A DNA stretch of 64,000 nucleotides from JBBQXK01 sp052387255 (GTDB lineage: Bacteria; Pseudomonadota; Alphaproteobacteria; Rhodobacterales; Rhodobacteraceae), in NCBI GenBank assembly GCA_052387255.1, contig JBQTJI010000034.1, positions 45,304 to 109,303 of the forward strand, written 5' to 3'. Below are positions 15,917 to 23,711 of the stretch, piece by piece. Every line of letters starts with the position of its first letter. Position 1 is the stretch's first letter. Position numbers and translations under genes: made by a program. The notes below the pieces were generated by a model that saw nothing but the letters and a program-made list of their open reading frames with translations, made no database searches and was not told the origin of the DNA.

Positions 15917-17206
15917 TCACTCCGCCGCCAGCCGCTCGGGCGCGCGCATGGCCTGCACCACGTCCAGCGCGCTGGCAAAGCCGTCCTCGTGGAACCCGCT
16001 GCGCATCCAGGCCCCGCAGAACCAGGTCGCATGGGTCCCCTGCAGCGCCCGCACCATCGCGCGGCCCCGCTCGGCGTCGCCGTCATAGACCGGATGGTGG
16101 AAGGTGACCGTGTCGTGCACCAGGTCGCCCCGGATCGGCGCATTCGCGTTCAGCGTCACGAACAGGGGATCGTCCATCGGGATCGGCTGCAGCGAGTTCA
16201 TCCAGTAGGTCAGGTCGATCCGGTCCATCCGCCGCCCGGCGGGTTCGACATAGTTCCAGCTCGACCAGGCCCGGCGGCGGCGCGGCATGACCGAGGGGTC
16301 GGCATGCAGCACCGCCTCGTTCGCCTGATAGCGGCACAGCGACAGGGCGGCCCGCTCGGCGGGCGTCGCGTCGGACAGCAGACGCAGCGACACGTCGGAA
16401 TGGGTGGCGAACACCACCTCGTCGAAGGCTTCCCACTCGGCCCCCTGGACCCTGACAAAAACCTCGCCGTCCTGACGGCGCACACCCGCAACGGGGGCCC
16501 CCAGCCGCAGGTCGACCGCCTCGGCCACCAGGGCGGACTGCAGGCGGCGCACATACTCGACCGAGCCGCCTTGAACCGTGAACCAGTCGTGCTGCTTGGA
16601 CACCTGCAACAGCGCGTGGTTCTGGAAGAAGCGCAGCATCGCGTCGGCGGGGAAATCGAGCACCCCCTCTTTCGGCGTCGACCAGATCGCCCCCGACAGG
16701 GGCGTCAGGTAATAGTCGCGGAACCAGTCCCCGGTGCCGACCGCTGCCAACAGGTCGCGCACCGTCATGCCGGGCTGCACCGTGGCCAGCGCGCGGGCGT
16801 TGAACCGGAAGATGTCGCGCAACAGCCCCAGGAAGGCGGGCCGCCCCAGGTTCGCCCGCTGCGCGAACGTGCTGTCCAGCGTCTTGAGCCCATATTCCAG
16901 CCAGCCGCCGCGGATCGAGGCCGCAAAGCTCATGTCGCTGGGGACAACCGGCACCTCCAGCCTGCGGAACAGGTCCAGCAGATGGGGATAGTTGACGCGG
17001 TTGAACACAATGAACCCGGTATCGACCGGCTGGTCCCCGCGTTTGCCCGCCAGCACGGTGCGGGCGTGGCCGCCCAAGCGCCCTTCGGCCTCGTACAGCA
17101 CCACGGCGTGGTCGCGCGCCAGAAGGTGGGCTGCGGCCATGCCCGACACGCCCCCGCCGATGACAGCCACGCGGCGGGGATCGGACCCCAGTCGTTCAAA
17201 CGGCAT
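15917..17206 (-). CDS. FAD-dependent amine-oxidase-like flavoprotein of the RpoE-ChrR regulon
   Basis: The 429-residue flavoenzyme has an N-terminal Rossmann FAD site (VAVIGGGVSGMAAAHLL, residues 13-29), the LYEAEGRLGGHARTV second loop, and a C-terminal substrate-domain/FAD tail (FCGAWMRSGFHEDGFASALD). It matches the RSP_1091-type protein linked in Rhodobacter sphaeroides to ChrR turnover and to fatty-acid modification, including furan fatty acid synthesis (recalled). An ATG at 17254 lies inside the promoter, between its -10 and -35 elements, so the start is taken at 17206, with AGGAG about nine bases upstream. It is the first gene of the operon divergent from rpoE. Confidence 0.9.
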   Translation of the reverse strand: MPFERLGSDPRRVAVIGGGVSGMAAAHLLARDHAVVLYEAEGRLGGHARTVLAGKRGDQPVDTGFIVFNRVNYPHLLDLFRRLEVPVVPSDMSFAASIRGGWLEYGLKTLDSTFAQRANLGRPAFLGLLRDIFRFNARALATVQPGMTVRDLLAAVGTGDWFRDYYLTPLSGAIWSTPKEGVLDFPADAMLRFFQNHALLQVSKQHDWFTVQGGSVEYVRRLQSALVAEAVDLRLGAPVAGVRRQDGEVFVRVQGAEWEAFDEVVFATHSDVSLRLLSDATPAERAALSLCRYQANEAVLHADPSVMPRRRRAWSSWNYVEPAGRRMDRIDLTYWMNSLQPIPMDDPLFVTLNANAPIRGDLVHDTVTFHHPVYDGDAERGRAMVRALQGTHATWFCGAWMRSGFHEDGFASALDVVQAMRAPERLAAE

Positions 17207-17234
17207 CTGTGGCGCTCTCCTGTCGGGGCACTCG

Positions 17235-17264
17235 TTCTTACGCTTTGCTGCCATGGTTGGATCA
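17235..17264 (-). promoter_or_regulatory. RpoE (sigma-E) promoter of the flavoprotein operon
   Basis: On the minus strand TGATCC (17264-17259) is followed by 18 bases and TAAGAA (17240-17235). This closely fits the Rhodobacter sphaeroides RpoE consensus of a TGATCC -35 and a TAAG-type -10. Transcription would begin near 17228, leaving a leader of roughly 22 bases before ATG 17206. Confidence 0.8.
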
Positions 17265-17344
17265 GGTCTGCGGCGCCCTTGTCAAACGCTTCGGTCGCCG
17301 CAGCCGCCGCCGCACCGCGCCGTGACAAATCGGGCGGCACCCGG

Positions 17345-17374
17345 TGATCCGGCGGCGCGATCCCTGCGTATCAC
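17345..17374 (+). promoter_or_regulatory. RpoE promoter of rpoE-chrR (autoregulation)
   Basis: TGATCC at 17345-17350 is followed by 18 bases and TATCAC at 17369-17374. The -35 element and spacing are the same as in the divergent promoter; the -10 is weaker. It would drive rpoE-chrR from about position 17382, in line with positive autoregulation known in Rhodobacter sphaeroides. Confidence 0.65.
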
Positions 17375-17468
17375 TGTTGTGTTACCCGCTTGCGCCCTGC
17401 CTTCTCACCCGGATTTACCTGCCATGGTGCAGGCCTATGTTCCTGCGCGAACGACATCGGAGCAACGG

Positions 17469-18029
17469 GTGGACAGGCGGGACGTGCAGGCGGATCAGGT
17501 GGACACGGAACTGGTGACGCTCGTGGCGCGGGTGCGCGACCACGGCGACAGGGCGGCCTTTGCCACCCTGTTCCGGCACTTTGCGCCGCGTGTGAAGGGG
17601 TTCCTGATGAAATCGGGGGCCGGGGCTGGATTGGCCGAAGAATGTGCGCAGGATGTCATGGCGGTGCTGTGGCAGAAGGCGCATCTCTATGATCCCGCGC
17701 GGGCCTCGGTGGCGACCTGGGTCTTCACCATCGCGCGGAACCGCCGGATCGACGCGCTGCGCCGCGCGCGACGGCCGGAACCGGAAGCGCTGCAATGGGG
17801 ACCCGAGGCCGAACCCGACCAGGCCGAGGTGTTCGAGATGCAGCGCGAAAACGAACGGCTGGGCCAGGCCGTGGCGCGCCTGCCCGACAAGCAGCGCGTC
17901 CTGATCGAACGGGCGTTCTGGGGCGAGCTGTCGCACAGCGAGATCGCCGCCGAAACCGGTCTGCCGCTTGGCACGATCAAGTCGCGGATACGCCTGGCGC
18001 TGGAACGTCTGCGCCAGACCATGGAGTGA
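17469..18029 (+). CDS. rpoE: RNA polymerase sigma factor RpoE (ChrR-partner ECF sigma)
   Basis: This 186-residue ECF sigma factor has region 2 (FRHFAPRVKGFLMKSG, AEECAQDVMAVLWQKA, ATWVFTIARNRRIDALRR) and region 4 (LPDKQRVLIERAFWGELSHS, then TGLPLGTIKSRIRLALERLR). The GTG at 17469 is preferred to ATG 17424 because GGAG lies six bases upstream of it and the length then fits the family. chrR follows nine bases later and encodes the anti-sigma factor, so this is the group that responds to singlet oxygen. Sigma-E-type promoters lie before it and before the divergent operon. Confidence 0.93.
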   Translation: MDRRDVQADQVDTELVTLVARVRDHGDRAAFATLFRHFAPRVKGFLMKSGAGAGLAEECAQDVMAVLWQKAHLYDPARASVATWVFTIARNRRIDALRRARRPEPEALQWGPEAEPDQAEVFEMQRENERLGQAVARLPDKQRVLIERAFWGELSHSEIAAETGLPLGTIKSRIRLALERLRQTME

Positions 18030-18037
18030 AGGCAAGA

Positions 18038-18688
18038 ATGACGATGACCATCCGGCACCACATTTCCGAAGACCTGCTTCTGGCCCATGCCTGCGGCCAG
18101 TTGCCCGAGGCGTTCAACCTGGTCGTGGCGGCGCATCTGTCGCTCTGCGACGAATGCCGCGCACGGGCGGGGGCGCTCGATGCCGTGGGCGGTGCCGTGC
18201 TGGACGCGGGCGCACCCGAGACCATCGCGGACGAGACGATCGAGGCCGCCCTGGTGCGGATCATGGGCGCACCCCGCGACACCGCGCGCCCCGCCACGCG
18301 GCCACGCGGAGTCCTGCCCGCGCCCCTGCCCGACTATATCGGCGGCGACCTGGATGCGGTGCGCTGGCGGTCCGTCGGCATGGGCGTGCGGCAGGCGATC
18401 CTGCAAACCGACCGCGACGCCACGGCGCGGCTGCTGTACATTCCCGCCGGGGCGGCGATGCCGGGCCACGGCCATGGCGGGCTGGAACTGACCATGGTGC
18501 TGCAGGGGGCTTTCCTCGACGACGGGCGGCGTTACGGGCCGGGCGATGTCGACATCGCCGACGAGGCAACCCGCCACACCCCGGTGGCCGAGGTGGGGGC
18601 AGATTGCATCTGCCTCGCCGCCGCCGATGCCAAGCTCCGCTTCTCAGGACTGCTGCCCCGGCTGGCGCAGCCGTTCTTCCGCATCTGA
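18038..18688 (+). CDS. chrR: Zinc anti-sigma factor ChrR
   Basis: The 216-residue protein has the N-terminal ZAS anti-sigma domain with zinc ligands H8, H33, C37 and C40 (HLSLCDEC is H-x3-C-x2-C). The C-terminal cupin has a metal site at H144, H146, E150 and H180, plus the DCIC pair at 190-192. Starting at the second ATG (18044) would give ligand numbering H6/H31/C35/C38, exactly as I recall for Rhodobacter sphaeroides ChrR; the first ATG has the better-spaced AAGG. It holds RpoE inactive until singlet oxygen triggers its turnover. Its last 45 bases overlap the convergent hutD gene. Confidence 0.95.
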   Translation: MTMTIRHHISEDLLLAHACGQLPEAFNLVVAAHLSLCDECRARAGALDAVGGAVLDAGAPETIADETIEAALVRIMGAPRDTARPATRPRGVLPAPLPDYIGGDLDAVRWRSVGMGVRQAILQTDRDATARLLYIPAGAAMPGHGHGGLELTMVLQGAFLDDGRRYGPGDVDIADEATRHTPVAEVGADCICLAAADAKLRFSGLLPRLAQPFFRI

Positions 18689-19201
18689 CAGGCCGAGGAT
18701 GCGGGCGGCCAGGACCGGGCCGCCGTCGATGTGTGCCGCAGTATCGGTCAGGATCAGGTCGCCCGGCAGCACAAGGCTGCCGTCGATCCTGGCTTGGCCG
18801 AGCGCGTACAGCGCCAGCAGCCCCCCGGCGGCGACACCACCCGTGGTCAGCCAGACCTGCGGCGCAGGCAGCGTGTCGCGCGTCATCACGTTGAAGTCGC
18901 GGCTGGGGCCGGTCACATCCCGCGCCGAGATGTCGATGTCGCCCGCAAAGGCCACCGGCTGCAGCGGCGCGGCCCGCAGTGCGATCCCCTCGCCCACCAG
19001 CCTGAACCCCGGCCCGTCGATCACCGTCAGGCTGCGCCGCACGCCGGGAAAGCGCGAAAACGGGCCGTCCTCGGACACCGTCGCCACCGACAGCCGCCAG
19101 ATGATCCCCTGCGCATCGTCCATCCGCGCCAGTTCCACCGTCTGGCCCCGGCCATTGGCCCAGGGCTGGATGCGATAGTCAGCGGCGGTCAGGTGGATCA
19201 C
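18644..19201 (-). CDS. hutD: HutD/Ves family protein
   Basis: The 185-residue cupin-fold protein has the HutD hallmarks: an N-terminal PWANGRGQTVELA (normally PWxNGxGxTxE), WRLSVATVSEDGPFSRFPGVRR and the DGPGF turn. HutD is often encoded with histidine utilisation genes, which are absent here. Its catalytic role is unproven in the family. It is convergent with chrR and overlaps it by 45 bases. The short intergenic region upstream holds a dispersed repeat. Confidence 0.85.
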   Translation of the reverse strand: MIHLTAADYRIQPWANGRGQTVELARMDDAQGIIWRLSVATVSEDGPFSRFPGVRRSLTVIDGPGFRLVGEGIALRAAPLQPVAFAGDIDISARDVTGPSRDFNVMTRDTLPAPQVWLTTGGVAAGGLLALYALGQARIDGSLVLPGDLILTDTAAHIDGGPVLAARILGLSDAEERLRQPGQQS

Positions 19202-19256
19202 GGGCGTCTGTCGGGCAAGGGGGGCGGGGTGTTCGGGGCCTGGGGCGGGCGGTGAT

Positions 19257-19294
19257 CCCCCCTCACCCCATCCCTCTCCCCCAAGGGGAGAGGG
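19257..19294 (+). repeat. GC-rich dispersed palindromic repeat, copy C
   Basis: The copy reads CCCCTCACCCC then a TCTCCCCCAAGGGGAGAG palindrome, as in copies A and B. It lies between the hutD start and the mutL stop. Confidence 0.85.
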
Positions 19295-19342
19295 AGGCGC
19301 GTGCCGTGCGGCGTCAGGGCCGTGGGGGGCGTGGCCATGCCT

Positions 19343-21142
19343 CTATCTGCGCCCGAACAGCCGCTCGATGTCGGCCATCTCCAGCGTCACATGCGTGGGC
19401 CGCCCGTGATTGCACTGGCCCGACCCCGGCGTCGCCTCCATCTCGCGCAGAAGCGCGTTCATCTCGTCGGCCCGCAGGGCCCGCCCCGACCGGACCGATC
19501 CATGGCAGGCCATCCGGCTGAGCACCGCATCGATGCGGGCGCGCAGGCTGGTGGTGGCCCCGAGGTCCGCCAGTTCGTCCAGGATGTCGCGCAGCAGGGG
19601 TTCCGCTGCGACCGGCCCCAGGATCGCGGGCGTCGCCCGCACCGCCACGGCGCTGCCGCCGAAGGGCTCGATCTCCAACCCCAGGGTGCGCAGGTCCGCC
19701 GCATGGTCCAGGATCCGCGCCGCCTCGGCGGGCGACAGCGCGACGATCTCGGGGATCAGCAGCGCCTGCGCGGCGATGCCGCCCGCAGCCTGCGCCTTGA
19801 GCCGTTCATAGACCAGCCGTTCATGCGCGGCGTGCTGGTCGACGATGACCAGGCCCGTCGCCGTCTGCGCGATGATCCAGTTGCCGTGCAACTGCGCCCG
19901 CGCCGCCCCCAGCGGCAGGGCTTCGGCGTCAGCCGAAGGGGCCTCGATCCGCGCGGCGGGGGCCTCGGCAAAGCCCGGCGAAAGGCCAGCCGCAGGTTCG
20001 GGGGCCTGCGCCGCATGGGCCAGGCGCAGGACACCGCCCGAGGGCCGGTCCATCTGATAGACGCGCGGCTGCATCGCGGCCAGCGTCGCCTCGCCCACGG
20101 TGCTCGACGCCCGGTGCCCCGCCCCGGCGATGGCCTGGCGCAAGCCCCCCACGATCAGGCTGCGCACCGCCTCGGGTTCACGGAACCGCACTTCGGACTT
20201 CGCGGGATGCACGTTCACGTCCACCCGTTCCGCCGGACAGGCAATGTCGACCACCGCCGCCGGATGGCGGTCGCGCGACAGCACGTCCATGTAGGCCGCC
20301 CGCAGCGCGCCCGTCAGGCTGCGGTCCTGCACCGGGCGGCCGTTGACGCTGATGTACTGCGCCACCGCCGCCCCCCGCGCATAGGTCGGAAGGCCCGCCA
20401 GCCCGGTCAGCCGCAGCCCCTCGCGCAGATGGTCCACGGCCACCGCGTTGTCGGCAAAGTCGCGCCCCAGGATGCGCGCCGCCCGCCCGATGGCATCGTC
20501 CGCCTCGGCGGCGACCAGCACCCGGCCTTCACCTTCGGTCACGTCGCGCAAGGCAAAGGCGACGCCCGGCTCGGCCAGCGCCAGGCGGCGGATCACCTCG
20601 GTCACCGCCATCATCTCGGCCCGGTCGGTGCGCAGGAATCTCAGCCGGGCGGGCGTGGCAAAGAACAGGTCGCGCAACTCGACCACCGTGCCGCGCACCA
20701 TGGCCACCGGGCGCACCGGCCCCATGCGCCCGCCCTCGACCGCCACCTCGGCCCCGTCATGGCCCGCCGCCCGCGACCGGATCGTCAGGCGACCGACCGC
20801 CCCAAGCGACGGCAGCGCCTCGCCCCGGAACCCGAAGGACCGGATCGCCAGAAGGTCGCTGCCGTCGATCTTGGACGTGGCATGGCGCGACAGGGCCAGC
20901 GGCAGGTCGGCGGCGGTCATGCCGCAGCCGTCGTCGGTGACGCGGATCAGCGTCTTGCCGCCACCCGCGATGTCCACCGAAATGCGCCGCGCTCCCGCGT
21001 CCAGCGCATTCTCGACCAGTTCCTTCACCGCGCTGGCAGGCCGTTCCACCACCTCGCCGGCGGCAATGCGGTTCACCGCCGCCTCGTCAAGCTGGCGGAT
21101 CACGGGCCGTTCGTCACGGATCTGGGGGGCGGGCAGCGTCAT
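19343..21142 (-). CDS. mutL: DNA mismatch repair protein MutL
   Basis: The 599-residue protein has the GHKL ATPase N-terminus (NRIAAGEVVERPASAVKELV, DDGCGM, FRGEALPSLGAV) and the C-terminal dimerisation and endonuclease domain. The metal-binding motif DQHAAHERLVYE fits DQHAx2Ex4E, and GQCNHGRPT near the end matches the second zinc motif. This is therefore the nicking type of MutL, typical of bacteria without MutH. It is full length. The start is ATG 21142. Confidence 0.97.
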   Translation of the reverse strand: MTLPAPQIRDERPVIRQLDEAAVNRIAAGEVVERPASAVKELVENALDAGARRISVDIAGGGKTLIRVTDDGCGMTAADLPLALSRHATSKIDGSDLLAIRSFGFRGEALPSLGAVGRLTIRSRAAGHDGAEVAVEGGRMGPVRPVAMVRGTVVELRDLFFATPARLRFLRTDRAEMMAVTEVIRRLALAEPGVAFALRDVTEGEGRVLVAAEADDAIGRAARILGRDFADNAVAVDHLREGLRLTGLAGLPTYARGAAVAQYISVNGRPVQDRSLTGALRAAYMDVLSRDRHPAAVVDIACPAERVDVNVHPAKSEVRFREPEAVRSLIVGGLRQAIAGAGHRASSTVGEATLAAMQPRVYQMDRPSGGVLRLAHAAQAPEPAAGLSPGFAEAPAARIEAPSADAEALPLGAARAQLHGNWIIAQTATGLVIVDQHAAHERLVYERLKAQAAGGIAAQALLIPEIVALSPAEAARILDHAADLRTLGLEIEPFGGSAVAVRATPAILGPVAAEPLLRDILDELADLGATTSLRARIDAVLSRMACHGSVRSGRALRADEMNALLREMEATPGSGQCNHGRPTHVTLEMADIERLFGRR

Positions 21143-21239
21143 GCCACCAGACCTAGCATGGCGGAACAGATTCGGCTACCGCCCGGTGGGAGCGCCCGAG
21201 CCTGTCGCGTTCATCCGGCCCCATCCCCCGGACCGGTCG

Positions 21240-21306
21240 CCCCGACGAAGGTCGGGGCCCCGGTGGCTGATGGACAGGGCACCGGGGTCCCGGCCTGCGC
21301 CGGGAC
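21240..21306. repeat. Nested palindromic intergenic element
   Basis: Two hairpins, CCCCGAC/GTCGGGG at 21240-21257 and GTCCCGGC/GCCGGGAC at 21287-21306, flank a further inverted pair CCCCGGTG/CACCGGGG. Similar elements are scattered through alphaproteobacterial intergenic regions. It lies upstream of mutL and after the stop of the peptidoglycan-binding gene. Confidence 0.65.
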
Positions 21307-21353
21307 GACCGGGCCGGGTGGAATGCCGCGAATCACATCGGCCGCGCCCTGCC

Positions 21354-23021
21354 CTACTCCCCCAGCTTCAACACACCCCCCGCCAGCAGCCCCACCATCG
21401 ACCCCTGGTCCAGATAGCCCGTCTCGGGCAGGCCGCGCGCTGTCTGGAACCGGCGGATCGCGCGGCGGGTGCGGTCGTCAAAGGTGCCGTCCACCTCGCC
21501 CGGCCGCAGGTCCAAGGCCTGCAACCGCTGTTCGATCAGCGTGCGCGCCAGGCCGTTCAGGTTCAGCGCCGCCTCGGCGGCCTCGGCCCGCGCGCGGTCC
21601 CCTTCGCCCAAGGCGGCCTCGGTCAGGGCCTCGATCCGGGCCTGCGCCTCGGCGGCGAAGGCCCCGTTCGGCCAGGCGGCCAGATAGGCCCGGTACCCCT
21701 GCGCCGTGTCGGTGGCACGCGCACGGTCCCAGGCGGTGCGGTCCTGCGCCGCCGCTTCCGCCCGGCGCGCATCCTCGATGGCGGCCAGGCGTTCGCCCGC
21801 GAGTTCCGCAAACAGCCCGTCCGGGTGCCGCTTGAGATAGGCGCGCAGGCCCGCCTCGTCGCCCGCAGCACCGGTCTGGTCCCAGTACAGGCGGTCCTGG
21901 CGTTCCTGCTCGGCCCGCCGCGCCGCCGCCTCGGCCTCAAGCTCGGCGGCACGGCGGTCGGCCTGCGCGGTCAGCCGCAGGATCTGGTCGCGGGTCAAGA
22001 ACCCGGTCACCCGCTCGGCATTGCGTTCCTGCCAGTTCTTGATCGCCGCACGCGATCCGGGGCCGAAGACACCATCGACGCCGCGCGGGTCGATCCCCAG
22101 AAGCGACAACTGCCGCTGGATGGCGCGGCGCTGGTCGCGGGTCAGGCCAAGTGCCTCTTCCGCCGTCCGGGCCTGCACCAGAGGGTCGGCGCGCAGCCGC
22201 GCGATCTCGATCCGCGCCAGCCCGGCGTTCCGGCCCGCCGGATAGGAGGCAAGATAGGCTTCATAAGCCGCGATGCTGCCCTGCCGCTTCGCCTCGGCAA
22301 AGATGCGGTCCTCTTCGGCGCGTTCGGCGTCGGTCAGCACGGGCTTGGGCGGTGTCGGCACCGGCACGGGCACTGCACCGGTCGCGACGCGGAAGGGGGC
22401 CGGGGCCAGGAACCCCTCGGCCATCAGGTCGGGGGCCTGTTCCAGCAGGGCAGGCAGGCTCTGGCCCCGGCCCTCGGCGACCAGTGCCAGGAAGTCGGCC
22501 ACCGCCTCGGCCTCGCCCTGCACCACCGTCACGCCCTGCGGCACTTCCAGGGGCCCGATGCCCTGTTCCAGTCCCGGCCCCAGCGGCAGGCGGCTGGGTT
22601 CGCTGCCCAACAGCACCAGCGCCCCGCCGGGCACCATCGCCGCGATGTCGAGAAGGGTCGCGACGCTGATCCCCACCCCCCCCGCCTGCGCGGCATCGGG
22701 CAAGGTCGCCTCGGTGCCGAGAAAGATCGTCTCCGCCCCCGTGCGCGCAAAATGCCCGGCGGCAGCGATGACCACGCGGTCGCCCGGCGACAACGCCAGC
22801 AGCAGGTCAGACAGCCGCGCCCGCATCGTCGCCGTCGCGGCATCGGCAGCGGTCACCACCACGAACCCGCCTGCCGTGAGGGCCGGACCCGTGGCCAGCA
22901 CATCCGCCGCGCCGTCCACGTCGGCGGCATCGCGATAGTTCTCGTTGGCCAGGATCAGCGCGCGATCCTCGGCCATGGCCGCCCCCGCCGACAGCCCCAG
23001 CACCGCCACCATCCACCGCAT
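21354..23021 (-). CDS. Exported caspase-fold protein with peptidoglycan-binding domains
   Basis: The 555-residue protein begins with a signal peptide (MRWMVAVLGLSAGAAMA), so ATG 23021 is chosen over an upstream start. A caspase/metacaspase-like domain follows: ALILANENYRD, then AAGHFAR at the catalytic His position. A Cys is not found where the DACR motif would be; the strand reads LVLLGSEPSRL. The middle contains Ala/Glu-rich helical repeats (YLASYPAGRNAGLARIEIA type) and there are two PG_binding_1 domains, near residues 300-345 and 500-550. It is likely a periplasmic, catalytically inactive caspase-fold protein bound to peptidoglycan. Its function is unknown. Confidence 0.8.
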   Translation of the reverse strand: MRWMVAVLGLSAGAAMAEDRALILANENYRDAADVDGAADVLATGPALTAGGFVVVTAADAATATMRARLSDLLLALSPGDRVVIAAAGHFARTGAETIFLGTEATLPDAAQAGGVGISVATLLDIAAMVPGGALVLLGSEPSRLPLGPGLEQGIGPLEVPQGVTVVQGEAEAVADFLALVAEGRGQSLPALLEQAPDLMAEGFLAPAPFRVATGAVPVPVPTPPKPVLTDAERAEEDRIFAEAKRQGSIAAYEAYLASYPAGRNAGLARIEIARLRADPLVQARTAEEALGLTRDQRRAIQRQLSLLGIDPRGVDGVFGPGSRAAIKNWQERNAERVTGFLTRDQILRLTAQADRRAAELEAEAAARRAEQERQDRLYWDQTGAAGDEAGLRAYLKRHPDGLFAELAGERLAAIEDARRAEAAAQDRTAWDRARATDTAQGYRAYLAAWPNGAFAAEAQARIEALTEAALGEGDRARAEAAEAALNLNGLARTLIEQRLQALDLRPGEVDGTFDDRTRRAIRRFQTARGLPETGYLDQGSMVGLLAGGVLKLGE

Positions 23022-23096
23022 CGCGATCCCTTTCGCAGGTCCCAGACTGCAAACTACCATGCGGCGCGCCCGGTTCCATCCGCGATCACGTTCCGG

Positions 23097-23711
23097 TCAG
23101 AGGACAAGCGCCGCCAGGATGTGACCCTGCACGCGGCACCAGCGGCCCGGCAGGCGGGTTCCCGCCGGAAATCCCGGAACGTCGTGCAGGAAGGTGGCGA
23201 TGAACGCGCCGGGGCCAAGGGTGATGGCCACGGCATCGAACCCGAACAGCGCCCGCGACACCGGATACTGCGCCTTGTACAGCGCCTCTTTCGCCGCAAA
23301 CACCACCAGCGGCTCGGGCGTTCCGTGTTCGGCGGGGGTCAGGATATCCGCCATTGCCTCGGGCGGCAGGGGCCGGTCAGGCTCCAGGTCGATCCCCAGG
23401 CCCAGCGGCCCGGTCATCGCCGCCGCGAGGCAGACGCTGTCGGTATGCGTGATCGACGCGGCCAGGCCCTGCGGCAGGGCCGGGCTGCGGTCGGGGTTCA
23501 TCGGGATGGCGACTTGGGCCAGGCCCAGCATCGCCATCGCCCCGCGCAACGCCGTCCGCCCGGCGGCATATTCGCGCAGGCGGCGCGGAACGGCGGCAAT
23601 CGCCTCGCCCGGCAGCAGGGCATGGGCGGCCCGGGGATCGGTCGCCACCACGGCAGCGCCCACGGGCAGCAGGCCCCGCAGCGCCGCCGCGAGGGCCGCG
23701 AGGTCAGGCAT
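23097..23711 (-). CDS. 4'-phosphopantetheinyl transferase (Sfp/EntD type)
   Basis: The 204-residue enzyme would load the phosphopantetheine arm onto carrier domains. It shows the PPTase motifs: SITHTDSVCLAA, the magnesium-binding GIDLE near residue 105 and FAAKEALYKAQYP near 140. Its start lies eight bases inside the 3' end of the NRPS gene. This places it as the last gene of the NRPS/PKS operon, whose two carrier proteins (NRPS C-terminus, PKS) are the obvious substrates. Confidence 0.92.
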   Translation of the reverse strand: MPDLAALAAALRGLLPVGAAVVATDPRAAHALLPGEAIAAVPRRLREYAAGRTALRGAMAMLGLAQVAIPMNPDRSPALPQGLAASITHTDSVCLAAAMTGPLGLGIDLEPDRPLPPEAMADILTPAEHGTPEPLVVFAAKEALYKAQYPVSRALFGFDAVAITLGPGAFIATFLHDVPGFPAGTRLPGRWCRVQGHILAALVL

